Shown here: positions 20,864 through 27,956 of the stretch, piece after piece
Layout of the letters: each line of letters begins with the position of its first letter
Numbering within the stretch: the stretch's first letter is position 1
DNA from: a virus
DNA: 35,680 bases
Strand: one strand, 5' to 3'
Virus record (IMG/VR): IMGVR_UViG_3300027759_000228
Location: 1-35,680 of that record
Position numbers and translations under genes: made by a program
The notes under the pieces: generated by a model
The model's input: only the letters and a program-made list of their open reading frames with translations
Told to the model about the DNA's origin: nothing
Database searches by the model: none

Positions 20864-21469
20864 ATGAAAGGACAATTAAATCCACCAGTAAAACCAGGAG
20901 ATAAAATAGTTTGTTACCACATGGATGGTGAAACAGGTGTTCCTGCAGGAACTTTTGGTGTTGTAAAAACCGTAAGTCGTGACCCATTTGAAACAGAGAC
21001 TGACGGTCAAATTATTGGTGTTAATTGGGAAAACGGTAGTAAATTATCTTTATTAACAACTACCGATGCTTGGAAAAAAGTTGTGGAAGAGATTCAAGAA
21101 CAAACAGGTTCTCCCGAGTATGATTTTTTTTCAAAAAACCCTGAAATATTCGAAAATTTTGAATATAAGTTTTTTAAAAAATATTTACTAAAACTTAGAG
21201 AATCTGGTGTCATTAATATGTTTCAAGCATCTCCTTTTTTATATTCAGGTAGAGAATGGATTGATAGATATCATGGAGAGAATCAAGAAGATAATGAGGC
21301 ATTCCAAGAAGTTTTAGAAATGGCGGAAAACGCTAAAAACAAAATGATTCAAGGACTTTTAAAATATATGGAATCAAAAAATATGGATGTTGATGATATG
21401 TCTAGAGTAAATAATTTGATTAATAGATTTGCGATGAAAATTAATCAATTTTATATGACTTTTGCTTAA
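20864..21469 (+). CDS. Phage protein with N-terminal SH3-like domain
   Basis: 201 aa. Residues about 5-70 (PPVKPGDKIVCYHMDGET, AGTFGVVKTVSRDPFE, GVNWENGSKLSLL) have the spacing of a small SH3/KOW-like beta barrel. The remainder is helical (FKKYLLKLRESGVINMF, AFQEVLEMAENAKNKM). I recall similar proteins in T4-like environmental phages but cannot assign a function. It has a late-type box 3 nt upstream of the start and converges with the metabolic operon on the other strand. Confidence 0.65.
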   Translation: MKGQLNPPVKPGDKIVCYHMDGETGVPAGTFGVVKTVSRDPFETETDGQIIGVNWENGSKLSLLTTTDAWKKVVEEIQEQTGSPEYDFFSKNPEIFENFEYKFFKKYLLKLRESGVINMFQASPFLYSGREWIDRYHGENQEDNEAFQEVLEMAENAKNKMIQGLLKYMESKNMDVDDMSRVNNLINRFAMKINQFYMTFA

Positions 21470-21482
21470 TTAAACAATTAAG
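21465..21482. terminator. Weak AT-rich hairpin between convergent units
   Basis: CTTAATT-AAAC-AATTAAG, 7 bp, overlaps both stop codons. There is no clear T-run on either side, so terminator function is doubtful. Confidence 0.3.
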
Positions 21483-21691
21483 TTAAGTATGGTTTTGGTC
21501 TCCTCTTTTATTATTTTATAGTCTTTTAAATAACGATTATCTAAATATATTGCATACTTTTTTAAATTGATAATTGGTTTATCAATGTTTTCTCCTTTAA
21601 TGTTTCCTGTGATTGATTGAGGTTCAAAATCAATTCCAATATTTTGCCATTCATCACCAATAATTTCTGGTAGTATTATTTGATATTCCAT
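21470..21691 (-). CDS. Small protein of unknown function, end of metabolic operon
   Basis: 73 aa, beta-rich (MEYQIILPEIIGDEW, IGIDFEPQSITGN, INLKKYAIYLDNRYL). No family is recognised. It starts 4 nt after the previous gene and is the last gene of the operon that begins at 26435. Confidence 0.55.
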   Translation of the reverse strand: MEYQIILPEIIGDEWQNIGIDFEPQSITGNIKGENIDKPIINLKKYAIYLDNRYLKDYKIIKEETKTILNLIV

Positions 21692-21695
21692 TATT

Positions 21696-21881
21696 TTAAT
21701 TTGCCTTTTGAATTTTTTCTATTGTTCCGTCTTTCCAATGTTTAACAATCCAACCATCATCATCTAAATAAACCATTGGCATACCTTTATCCCACGTTTG
21801 TTCCTCGACCCTTTTTTTGAAAGATTCTCTGAATTGTTCAGACCTTAAGTGATTGGCTAATTTTTCTTCTTCTATATCCAT
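21696..21881 (-). CDS. Small acidic/basic protein of unknown function
   Basis: 61 aa. Helical first half (EEEKLANHLRSEQFRESF) and a second half with MVYLDDDGWIVKHWKDGTIE. It follows thyA with only 1 nt between stop and start, so it is translated with it. No family is recognised. Confidence 0.6.
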   Translation of the reverse strand: MDIEEEKLANHLRSEQFRESFKKRVEEQTWDKGMPMVYLDDDGWIVKHWKDGTIEKIQKAN

Positions 21882-21882
21882 T

Positions 21883-23049
21883 TTAATTACTCAAAGGAGC
21901 TTTAATTTTTGGGTGTGATTCATATCCTATTAATTCAAAACAATCGGGTCTATAACTTTTAAGTTTCTCATCCAAAGTTTTTTCACCTAAATGTTCTTTT
22001 ACTTTTTCATGCATGTACCAATTACGTTCAGTTATCTTAACTGTTGGTAATTCATAAGGGGTTCTACCTATTTGTTCTTTCGCTTGTTCGATGTGATTTG
22101 AATATAAATGAACATCGCCTAAATTGCCAATCAATTCATCAGGCACCATATTCACTTCTTTGGCGATTATTTCTAATAACAATCCGTAAGATGCAATATT
22201 AAATGGTAAACCCAAAAACGTATCTACTGAACGTTGGTTCCACATTAAAGAGATTGCTCTGGTTGGTACGTTTTCTTGGTTCATCTCTTGTACAATGTGG
22301 TCATGATGCATATGTGAATCAATCTTGTTACCGTACCAATTAAATCTTTCACTTTCACTCAACTCTCTTGTATAAACTTGAAATCCATAATGACAAGGTG
22401 GTAAAACCATTTGGTCTAACTCACCAACATTCCAAGCATTAACCATCAATCTTCTACTATCAGGATTTGTTTTAAGTTCATTGATTAGGTTTTGGATTTG
22501 GTCTATACCTCCTTCCATAACAAACTTAGAATATGGTATGGGTTTTTCATAAAATCTTTTACTAACTCTTTGACTACCCCAATCTCTCCATTGTTTACCA
22601 TAGATTGGTCCTAAATCACCCCATTGTTTAGCAAATGTTTCATCCGTTTTGATTTGCTTAACAAATTCTTCTTTTGTGTATAATCTTTTATCTTCATGAA
22701 AACAATTCATTGTAGTATTGGGACCATACAATTCATAGTTAATCGGGTCAATTGGGTTTCCCCAATGTGTAACATATCTTTTATAAGCATCACCATCCCA
22801 AATATGACAATCATAATCCAATAGAAATTTGATATTTGTCTCACCTCTTAAGAACCATAATAGTTCTGTTACTACTGAATTCCAATGCATTTTTTTAGTA
22901 GTCAGTAATGGAAATCCTTCACTCATTTTATGACGAATTTGTCTACCAAATACTGATATGGTACCAGTCCCTGTTCTATCTTTTTTTTCTACACCCCACT
23001 GAAGTATGTCTTCAAGTAGTCCTTGATATCTTGCATCTAAATTGTTCAT
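21883..23049 (-). CDS. thyA: Thymidylate synthase
   Basis: 388 aa. It converts dUMP to dTMP with methylene-tetrahydrofolate and supplies dTTP for phage DNA. RTGTGT at 25-30 and the phosphate loop begin the protein. PPCHYGF with catalytic C219 follows, then the dUMP-binding SRRLMVNAWN (198-207) and NQRSVDTFLGLPFNIASYG (271-289). It is about 120 residues longer than E. coli ThyA because of an insertion near 115-175 and extra sequence at 225-260. Such long forms exist in other bacteria and phages. The ATG at 23049 overlaps the previous stop and is preceded by AAGGAGGATTATT, a rare strong Shine-Dalgarno-like sequence in this window. Confidence 0.95.
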   Translation of the reverse strand: MNNLDARYQGLLEDILQWGVEKKDRTGTGTISVFGRQIRHKMSEGFPLLTTKKMHWNSVVTELLWFLRGETNIKFLLDYDCHIWDGDAYKRYVTHWGNPIDPINYELYGPNTTMNCFHEDKRLYTKEEFVKQIKTDETFAKQWGDLGPIYGKQWRDWGSQRVSKRFYEKPIPYSKFVMEGGIDQIQNLINELKTNPDSRRLMVNAWNVGELDQMVLPPCHYGFQVYTRELSESERFNWYGNKIDSHMHHDHIVQEMNQENVPTRAISLMWNQRSVDTFLGLPFNIASYGLLLEIIAKEVNMVPDELIGNLGDVHLYSNHIEQAKEQIGRTPYELPTVKITERNWYMHEKVKEHLGEKTLDEKLKSYRPDCFELIGYESHPKIKAPLSN

Positions 23050-23291
23050 AATAATCCTCCTTCTTGTTTCCACTCTTCTTTCATTTGGTTTCTATCTGAA
23101 TTGTAATTACCGAAGTCACCCCAATTCTCCAAAAGGTCTAAGAATGTTTTTTTTAATTTATTATATTTTTCTTCACTTTCATTTTTACCTAGCATATATG
23201 ATTGATACATGCAACTATCTATAGACCTTTTATCTAAAAAGGAATGATGTGGTATGGTGTGTTGATATATTTCTTCTAATTTTTCTTTCAT
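23046..23291 (-). CDS. Small protein of unknown function
   Basis: 81 aa, helical and charged (MKEKLEEIYQHTIPHHS, EEKYNKLKKTFLDLLENW). It overlaps both neighbours by 4 nt (ATGA type), so it is locked between the RNA ligase and thyA genes. Its last codons contain the GGAGG that serves thyA. No family is recognised. Confidence 0.6.
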   Translation of the reverse strand: MKEKLEEIYQHTIPHHSFLDKRSIDSCMYQSYMLGKNESEEKYNKLKKTFLDLLENWGDFGNYNSDRNQMKEEWKQEGGLL

Positions 23292-24373
23292 GAATCAATC
23301 TCCTTTTGCCAAAATGGCTTTGAATATTTCGGCTTAATTAACTTCCAAATTATTTCATCGACTTTTTCGTTATTTTTATTCCACATTGCAAACATAATTG
23401 CATGTAAAACTTCTTCTTGTTTCATCACGAATTCAGCAAATTCCTTTTTAGTTGGTTCAGGGTCCACATCACCAAATTTTCCATAACGAAATCCATCGTG
23501 AAGTTTTCCTGCTCTTTCTCTTAATTGGTAAGAACCGTACCTAAGGTCTCTGATTGTGGTTCTAACCCATTTATCAAATTCATCGGGAACTCTGTCAAGT
23601 AACTCATCAATGTTTTTTCCGTCTTTAAGGTATTCCCATATGTCCACATTTGAGAATCCAGTTAATATCCTATGGAGACGAACGTATTCTTCCCCCTTTA
23701 TCTTCATTCTGAACCCATTTCTGAAACGGATAACATAACCTTCTCGGTCTTTGGATATCAAAGATTTGAGAGTCTTGTAGTCGTTAATAGCATCGTACTT
23801 CTTAACGACTGGCATTCTGGTTTCATCGCTGATGTATAACAAAGAAGTGTAATCTAACTCTTTTCCTGAAGAGTTGTTTATCATAGATAAAACAACCAAA
23901 GATTCTTCATTACCATATGTGCAAACAATTCTGTTTTCAGGGTATATTATTTCCACCAAAGTGGTATATCCTTTCGGTATTGGTTCAAAGTTGTATTTCT
24001 TAAGAATTTCTCTTCCTTTGATTGCTTGTTCGGAAACAAATGAACCTTTGGTCGCTAACATCCATTTTCCTTGATACCAAAATAAAATCCCTAATGAACC
24101 GTCCAATTTTTCAAAAACTTCAAATGGTTCATTTGGGATTTCTTCTGGATTGTGTTCTTCCATATTGAAAAATTTATCAAAACCTTTGGCAATAACATTT
24201 CCTTCTTGGTCCAAAATAAGACCACGGCATGCTTTGGTAATTTCATCCCATTTATTTTCATACTGACAAGTACGAGAATAGTTGTAGATAGAAATAGGAA
24301 GAGTTGGATGGTCATTTTTGACCACCAACCCATCACTGATGTATTTGTTCAATATGTTTAAATCTAAGGTCAA
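23288..24373 (-). CDS. RNA ligase, T4 Rnl1-like
   Basis: 361 aa. ATP-dependent ligase that joins 5'-phosphate and 3'-OH RNA ends. The nucleotidyl-transferase motifs are in order: motif I EKLDGSLG with adenylated K89, preceded by CRGLIL; a WMLATKGSF strand; a LVEIIYPENRIVCTYG block; motif IV EGYVIRF; and motif V RMKIKGEEY. A helical C-terminal domain follows, as in T4 RnlA, and the length matches (T4 Rnl1 is 374 aa). In T4 this enzyme repairs host tRNA cut by anticodon nucleases. Here it shares an operon with a kinase and a phosphoesterase, giving end-healing and end-sealing together. Confidence 0.9.
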   Translation of the reverse strand: MTLDLNILNKYISDGLVVKNDHPTLPISIYNYSRTCQYENKWDEITKACRGLILDQEGNVIAKGFDKFFNMEEHNPEEIPNEPFEVFEKLDGSLGILFWYQGKWMLATKGSFVSEQAIKGREILKKYNFEPIPKGYTTLVEIIYPENRIVCTYGNEESLVVLSMINNSSGKELDYTSLLYISDETRMPVVKKYDAINDYKTLKSLISKDREGYVIRFRNGFRMKIKGEEYVRLHRILTGFSNVDIWEYLKDGKNIDELLDRVPDEFDKWVRTTIRDLRYGSYQLRERAGKLHDGFRYGKFGDVDPEPTKKEFAEFVMKQEEVLHAIMFAMWNKNNEKVDEIIWKLIKPKYSKPFWQKEIDS

Positions 24374-24374
24374 T

Positions 24375-24593
24375 TTATTTCTTAATTAACATGTTTGTGT
24401 TTGCGATTGGAAAACGAGCAACTGGGACTCTTTTTTCTTCTACTGAAGTACTATCTACTTGCATTACTTGATAATAACCGTCTTCGATTTTTACGGTTGG
24501 GACATCGTTAAATGTGTAAAGAATGTTTCCTTGTTCTACTCCTTCATAAAGTTTTGCTGACTTTGTTGATGTGTTGAATACTAATGTTTGCAT
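24375..24593 (-). CDS. Small beta-rich protein of unknown function
   Basis: 72 aa from the ATG at 24593 (MQTLVFNTSTKSAKLYEG); an upstream ATG at 24617 would overlap the preceding gene. Strands continue with ILYTFNDVPTVKIEDGYYQV and VPVARFPIANTNM. I recall similar proteins in other phages, with no known role. It lies 1 nt from the RNA ligase gene. Confidence 0.6.
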   Translation of the reverse strand: MQTLVFNTSTKSAKLYEGVEQGNILYTFNDVPTVKIEDGYYQVMQVDSTSVEEKRVPVARFPIANTNMLIKK

Positions 24594-24603
24594 GTGTTTG
24601 TTT

Positions 24604-24837
24604 TTATAATTTTTCAAATTTTATTGTGTCGTCTTTTTTAATGTCGTCAAAATCTCTCCATTGAGTAAACTTTCTACCTACTCTCGGTAAACTATGGTGC
24701 TCTCTGTGTCCACACCAATGGCATTCTCTAACTACTACTCTAATAACATCCCTACCTTGAGGATGGTTTTCTACTTTGTGTTTTTCTTTACGGTATTCCC
24801 AATTATGAATACCAATATAACAAAATGGGGTTATCAT
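24604..24837 (-). CDS. Small putative zinc-binding protein
   Basis: 77 aa from the ATG at 24837, 1 nt after the kinase stop; an alternative ATG at 24855 overlaps the kinase gene. FCYIGIHNWEYRKE near the start and RECHWCGHREHH in the middle give a C-x4-H-W and CxxC arrangement like small zinc ribbons (DUF1660-type, from memory). A related C-H-W / CxxCG pattern occurs at the end of the holin-like gene at 11712. Function unknown. Confidence 0.6.
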   Translation of the reverse strand: MITPFCYIGIHNWEYRKEKHKVENHPQGRDVIRVVVRECHWCGHREHHSLPRVGRKFTQWRDFDDIKKDDTIKFEKL

Positions 24838-24838
24838 A

Positions 24839-25252
24839 TTATAATTTAATTTCAAATCTGTTTTTCATAATTTGGAGTTTGTCTTCAGGTACTCCATGAA
24901 CATTCTGTCCACCGTGTCTATTTTCAATAATCAAAGATACAACTTTATATCCATATTTTTCAGCTAATTTGAAATAATCTTCCATTTCCCATTCTTGAGT
25001 AAAAGTGTTTGAAACGGCAATCTCAGGATAATATTGTTGGTTATTTTGATGGTCAATCATTTTGGTTTCTACTTCATTTTTACACCAAGCGTGAGCCTCC
25101 TTTAATTTTGACCCGTCAAAATTGTAGTTACCTTCTTTATCATAAAAAAATTTATCCGCCTCGCAAACGGCATAATCATTCCAAATTGCCGATGCAAATG
25201 ATGTCTTACCTGAACCAGGTAAGCCTCTTACTAAAAATAGTACTCCACTCAT
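24839..25252 (-). CDS. P-loop polynucleotide kinase (N4BP2-like)
   Basis: 137 aa. The Walker A motif GLPGSGKTS is at 10-18. CEADKFF and YNFDGSKLKEAHAWC follow the pattern of the AAA/PNK-type kinases related to T4 polynucleotide kinase and N4BP2. NTFTQEWEMEDYFKLAEKYG and the lid NVHGVPEDKLQIMKNRFE complete it. It should phosphorylate 5'-OH ends of RNA or DNA. Unlike T4 Pnkp there is no C-terminal phosphatase domain; the phosphoesterase at the head of the operon could supply that step. A Lys, Asp and lid Arg all appear to be in place. Confidence 0.85.
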   Translation of the reverse strand: MSGVLFLVRGLPGSGKTSFASAIWNDYAVCEADKFFYDKEGNYNFDGSKLKEAHAWCKNEVETKMIDHQNNQQYYPEIAVSNTFTQEWEMEDYFKLAEKYGYKVVSLIIENRHGGQNVHGVPEDKLQIMKNRFEIKL

Positions 25253-25253
25253 A

Positions 25254-25439
25254 TTAATATCCTTTTTGAATTGTTAATCCGTATGCAAAGTTAAGAAAAG
25301 AAATTTGAATTCCAAAGGCAGGGGAGGTAATCCCAGTCTCAAAAAAATAGTATTTATCGTACCATATCGATATACAAGGTATTAGCCAGTATTTTCCTCT
25401 TATTCTAACAAACCTGTTATTTTCTACAAACCATTTCAT
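25254..25439 (-). CDS. Small hydrophobic protein of unknown function
   Basis: 61 aa, aromatic-rich (KYWLIPCISIWYDKYYFF, then FGIQISFLNFAYGLTI). The central part may be a membrane hairpin or a small beta sheet. It overlaps the preceding gene by 4 nt and ends 1 nt before the kinase. No family is recognised. Confidence 0.5.
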   Translation of the reverse strand: MKWFVENNRFVRIRGKYWLIPCISIWYDKYYFFETGITSPAFGIQISFLNFAYGLTIQKGY

Positions 25440-25768
25440 AAATTGTTATTTAAATTGTTATCAATATTCCATATGTTAAAAAAATCAAATTCGTTTTCTT
25501 TTCCCCACCCATATAATCTCATACTAATTTCGTTTCGAGTCTCCAAAGATAATACTTTTGAGATAACTTCTCTACTAACAGGATGAATCATTTGAACCAT
25601 CGTTACAAAATCACAACCTTCATTTTTTAAATTTTTTACTCTATCAATTTTTTCTTCTACATATTCAACCTCATCAAAAGTCCTCCAAAAGCGAATACAA
25701 ATTGTTCGTAATTCTTCAAAGCATTCGTCTTTTGGAGGTGTATAGAATAATTTAACTGACTTATCCAT
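25436..25768 (-). CDS. Protein of unknown function in the RNA-repair operon
   Basis: 110 aa from the ATG at 25768 (MDKSVKLFYTPPKDECFEEL), which overlaps the stop of the phosphoesterase gene by 8 nt; an in-frame ATG at 25789 is less likely. A predicted helical region, VEYVEEKIDRVKNLKNEGCD, is followed by FVTMVQMIHPVSREVISKVL and RLYGWGKENEFDF, ending in an Asn-rich tail. Function unknown. Confidence 0.6.
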   Translation of the reverse strand: MDKSVKLFYTPPKDECFEELRTICIRFWRTFDEVEYVEEKIDRVKNLKNEGCDFVTMVQMIHPVSREVISKVLSLETRNEISMRLYGWGKENEFDFFNIWNIDNNLNNNL

Positions 25769-26435
25769 TATCTTTATTTGCAAGGTCATCTAAATGGTGG
25801 TCGTTCTGAATTTCAGAAAGTTTGTCTCTGTGTCTTAACAAAGGAACTACTTCACGATATACGTTGTAAGGTCTAAACTCAGGGTGACCATCCATTCCAA
25901 CATCCATTCTTTGACCTTTACCAAATCTTAAATTTGTTGGTAAGTGACAGTGCCCGTGTAAGTGCATTACACCCTTATTAAGACCATCCCAAGAACTTAT
26001 GGGATAGTGCATCAAACGAAATTTGAACTGACCTAATTCAAGGGTATTATAGTGAGATACAGATTTAAATAACCCTTGGGCTCCATCTCTATTGTTTTCT
26101 ATGTGGTGGTCGTGATTACCTAAAACTAAGTGAATATTTTTACATATGAGTCTATCCCAAAATTCACGTATTTGGTCATATCCACCAAAAGACCAGTCAC
26201 CAAGGTGAATTAATATATCATCTTGACCAACAACTTCATTGATGTTGTTGACTATGGTTGCATTCATTTTTTCTATGGTAGAGAAGTCGCGAGTTTGGGA
26301 TACAGGTATTTCACCTTCTTGGGTTCTCCAAGCTGTAACTCCACGACATATATTCTTGTGAGAATAGTGGGTATCAGAAGTTATCCATACATTAACTTCT
26401 GGGATATTTTTGATATCTACAGGTACTTTTATCAT
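25761..26435 (-). CDS. Calcineurin-like metallophosphoesterase (second copy)
   Basis: 224 aa with D21-T-H23 (WITSDTHYSHKN), GDWSFGG, GNHDHH, MHYPI and HGHCH, the full metal set. It resembles the bacterial small phosphoesterases with the DTHxxHxN signature. It is not a close copy of the phosphoesterase at 4866. First gene of the operon with kinase and RNA ligase; in bacterial Pnkp a domain of this superfamily removes 2',3'-cyclic phosphate and 3'-phosphate before ligation, so a similar end-healing role is plausible. The promoter TATCTTTG lies 4 nt upstream. Confidence 0.88.
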   Translation of the reverse strand: MIKVPVDIKNIPEVNVWITSDTHYSHKNICRGVTAWRTQEGEIPVSQTRDFSTIEKMNATIVNNINEVVGQDDILIHLGDWSFGGYDQIREFWDRLICKNIHLVLGNHDHHIENNRDGAQGLFKSVSHYNTLELGQFKFRLMHYPISSWDGLNKGVMHLHGHCHLPTNLRFGKGQRMDVGMDGHPEFRPYNVYREVVPLLRHRDKLSEIQNDHHLDDLANKDNG

Positions 26436-26439
26436 AACA

Positions 26440-26447
26440 CAAAGATA
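26440..26447 (-). promoter_or_regulatory. Host-type -7 box TATCTTTG of the metabolic operon
   Basis: TATCTTTG on the minus strand, 4 nt before the ATG at 26435, heading an operon of about 11 genes. The -33 position reads TTT rather than TTG. Confidence 0.55.
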
Positions 26448-26452
26448 GGGAA

Positions 26453-26707
26453 TTATTCTGAAATTAAAAAAACTGGATTTTGGTCTCCAGCAAATAAACC
26501 TAAAATGTTGTATTCGTAGAATTCAACAGCGTCAATAGAGGACATCCCGTCCCTCTCTTCAAGAATACGAAGAATTTTGTTTTTGGAGTATAAGATTCTC
26601 GGCCCATTACCGAATTCTTCAACAATTCCGATAATTGCGTCATCCAAACCGTCTAAAATAACGGCTCCTTCGGCAAATTCGTGTATATCGTAATTGTTGG
26701 TTATCAT
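26453..26707 (-). CDS. Conserved-type small acidic protein, function unknown
   Basis: 84 aa from the ATG at 26707; the longer in-frame reading crosses the RNA element upstream. DIHEFAEGAVILDGLDDAII and GIVEEFGNGPRILYS then SKNKILRILEERDGMSSIDA and FYEYNILGLFAGDQNPVFL match a small protein I recall from many phages and bacteria, with no known role. The gene follows a structured RNA with a T-run that ends 7 nt before its ATG, so it may be controlled by attenuation. Confidence 0.7.
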   Translation of the reverse strand: MITNNYDIHEFAEGAVILDGLDDAIIGIVEEFGNGPRILYSKNKILRILEERDGMSSIDAVEFYEYNILGLFAGDQNPVFLISE

Positions 26708-26714
26708 ATAAATA
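26707..26714 (-). promoter_or_regulatory. TATTTATA overlapping the start codon
   Basis: Minus-strand TATTTATA whose last A is the A of the ATG at 26707. It matches the late octamer but leaves no room for a transcript start, so it may be chance sequence after the T-run. Confidence 0.25.
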
Positions 26715-26797
26715 AAAAAAAAACAAGTGAATTCCATTCGAGGCGATAAGTAAATTACCAAGATACTATCAAGAGGAAGGAGAGGTTCACTTGTTTC
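26714..26797 (-). ncRNA. Putative small RNA or leader attenuator, antisense to two late leaders
   Basis: After a host-type promoter the predicted transcript begins near 26797. AAACAAGTGAA (26796-26786) pairs perfectly with TTCACTTGTTT (26731-26721), and T10 (26723-26714) follows: an 11-bp closing stem with terminator. The loop of about 54 nt holds a pyrimidine run CCTCTCCTTCCTCTT and GATAGTATCTTGGTAATTTA (26770 downward). The latter is complementary over 17 nt to 8371-8387 and over 15 nt to 2006-2020, both just upstream of start codons. It may be a trans-acting RNA that silences late messages, an attenuator for the gene at 26707, or both. No coding frame of note lies in it. Confidence 0.55.
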
Positions 26798-26801
26798 TAT
26801 A

Positions 26802-26833
26802 CAAAAGTAGAGTTAATTCAAAATAATGTCAAA
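26802..26833 (-). promoter_or_regulatory. Host-type promoter, TTTG-N20-TACTTTTG
   Basis: On the minus strand TTTG (26833-26830), a 20-nt spacer and TACTTTTG (26809-26802). The same -7 octamer serves the tRNA cluster. It drives the putative small RNA. Confidence 0.7.
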
Positions 26834-26856
26834 TGTAAAAAATGAAAATTTTAAAG

Positions 26857-26864
26857 TATTTATA
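26857..26864 (+). promoter_or_regulatory. TATTTATA putative late promoter
   Basis: Exact TATTTATA 12 nt before the ATG at 26877. Confidence 0.55.
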
Positions 26865-26876
26865 ATAAAATAATTT

Positions 26877-27926
26877 ATGAAAGGATATTTTGGATTAGGT
26901 CAGATGTCTACAAATGAAAAGTCAAACATTTTAGACCAACACAGACAAGTATACAATGGTTACAGAACAATGCAACCAGAGGTTTCAAACACACAACCAT
27001 TATACGTGCAAGATTTTGCCGGAGATAAAAATGGTATTACAATAAATAATAAAGGAGAAATGAAACATTATACTAACGTAGGAATTAACGAAAGTATTGA
27101 GGAGGGTGAAATGTGTGAACAATGCGGAGGTCAAATGAACGAAGGTATTTGTGAACAATGTGGTAGCGGTATGATGAATGAAAATGATGAGTGCTCTGAG
27201 TGTGGTGGTATGATGTATGATGGTGAATGTTCTGAGTGTGGATATAAAGGACAAATGGATGAAGAGACAGGACATTTAGATGACATTTATAATGAAAAAG
27301 ATTTAAACCTTAAAAACGGTGATTTTGACTATGTTGAAGGTGGTGGTAATGATTATGGTACATTTGAAGGAATGCATCATATGAAAGAACAAGCTGATGA
27401 TTATGTTAATTATGAAGATAATTTAGATGAGCAAGGTGGAAACGCTGATGATATGGATGTTGATGATGTTGAACCAGCATATAATTTTGATTCTAACGGA
27501 CCAATGGATGGTGGAGACACTTATCCTGTAACTGAAGAAGGAAATATGGATGAACCTGAAATTACTTACGACGCTATGGAGTCGGCATTTAACGATGAAG
27601 AAGAAATGGAGGAACAAGATGTATCAGGAGTTCAAGGAATCTATAACGATATGGACCCAGCGTTTGATTTTGATAGTGAAGGTCCAGGAAAAGCAGGTCC
27701 TTACCAACATAGTCAATATGAGGGTGAAGATGAAGACGATTTTGATGAAGATGAGTTAGAAGTTGATTTCGATGAATTTGACCCAAGAGACAAATCATGG
27801 GAGGAAATCACGGCTCATACTGGAGACGATGAGTTTGGTAATGTTGATGAGGATATTAGAGAATCCTTAATGACACAGAAAAACAGAATCATGGAAATGA
27901 TGAATAGAATGAAAGTTATAAAATAA
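26877..27926 (+). CDS. Acidic virion-type protein with two zinc-ribbon-like CxxC pairs
   Basis: 349 aa, very acidic. MKGYFGLGQMSTNEKSNILD and QHRQVYNGYR form the N-terminus, with NEKSNIL like the tag at 34760. NVGINES at 67-73 holds an INE site. Residues about 80-125 contain CEQCGG--ICEQCG and CSECGG--ECSECG, two short zinc-ribbon-like units. The remainder is Asp/Glu/Gly-rich and probably disordered, ending in a helix (LMTQKNRIMEMMNRMKV). The layout, acidity and late-type promoter suggest a head-core or packaged protein. I recall similar proteins in environmental phages but have no functional assignment. A terminator follows 6 nt after the stop. Confidence 0.7.
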   Translation: MKGYFGLGQMSTNEKSNILDQHRQVYNGYRTMQPEVSNTQPLYVQDFAGDKNGITINNKGEMKHYTNVGINESIEEGEMCEQCGGQMNEGICEQCGSGMMNENDECSECGGMMYDGECSECGYKGQMDEETGHLDDIYNEKDLNLKNGDFDYVEGGGNDYGTFEGMHHMKEQADDYVNYEDNLDEQGGNADDMDVDDVEPAYNFDSNGPMDGGDTYPVTEEGNMDEPEITYDAMESAFNDEEEMEEQDVSGVQGIYNDMDPAFDFDSEGPGKAGPYQHSQYEGEDEDDFDEDELEVDFDEFDPRDKSWEEITAHTGDDEFGNVDEDIRESLMTQKNRIMEMMNRMKVIK

Positions 27927-27930
27927 AATA

Positions 27931-27956
27931 ATCCCCTCCAAAAGAGGGGATTTTTA
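27931..27956. terminator. Bidirectional terminator between convergent genes
   Basis: ATCCCCTC / GAGGGGAT stem (27931-27938 with 27944-27951) around CAAAA, then T5 on the plus side; on the minus side the stem is followed by an AT-rich tract. Confidence 0.85.

Noticed and set aside
27000-27798. Several minus-strand and plus-strand frames within the acidic zinc-ribbon gene
   Set aside because: Repeated GAT/GAA codons leave few stops in other frames; the plus-strand gene has promoter, CxxC motifs and terminator.
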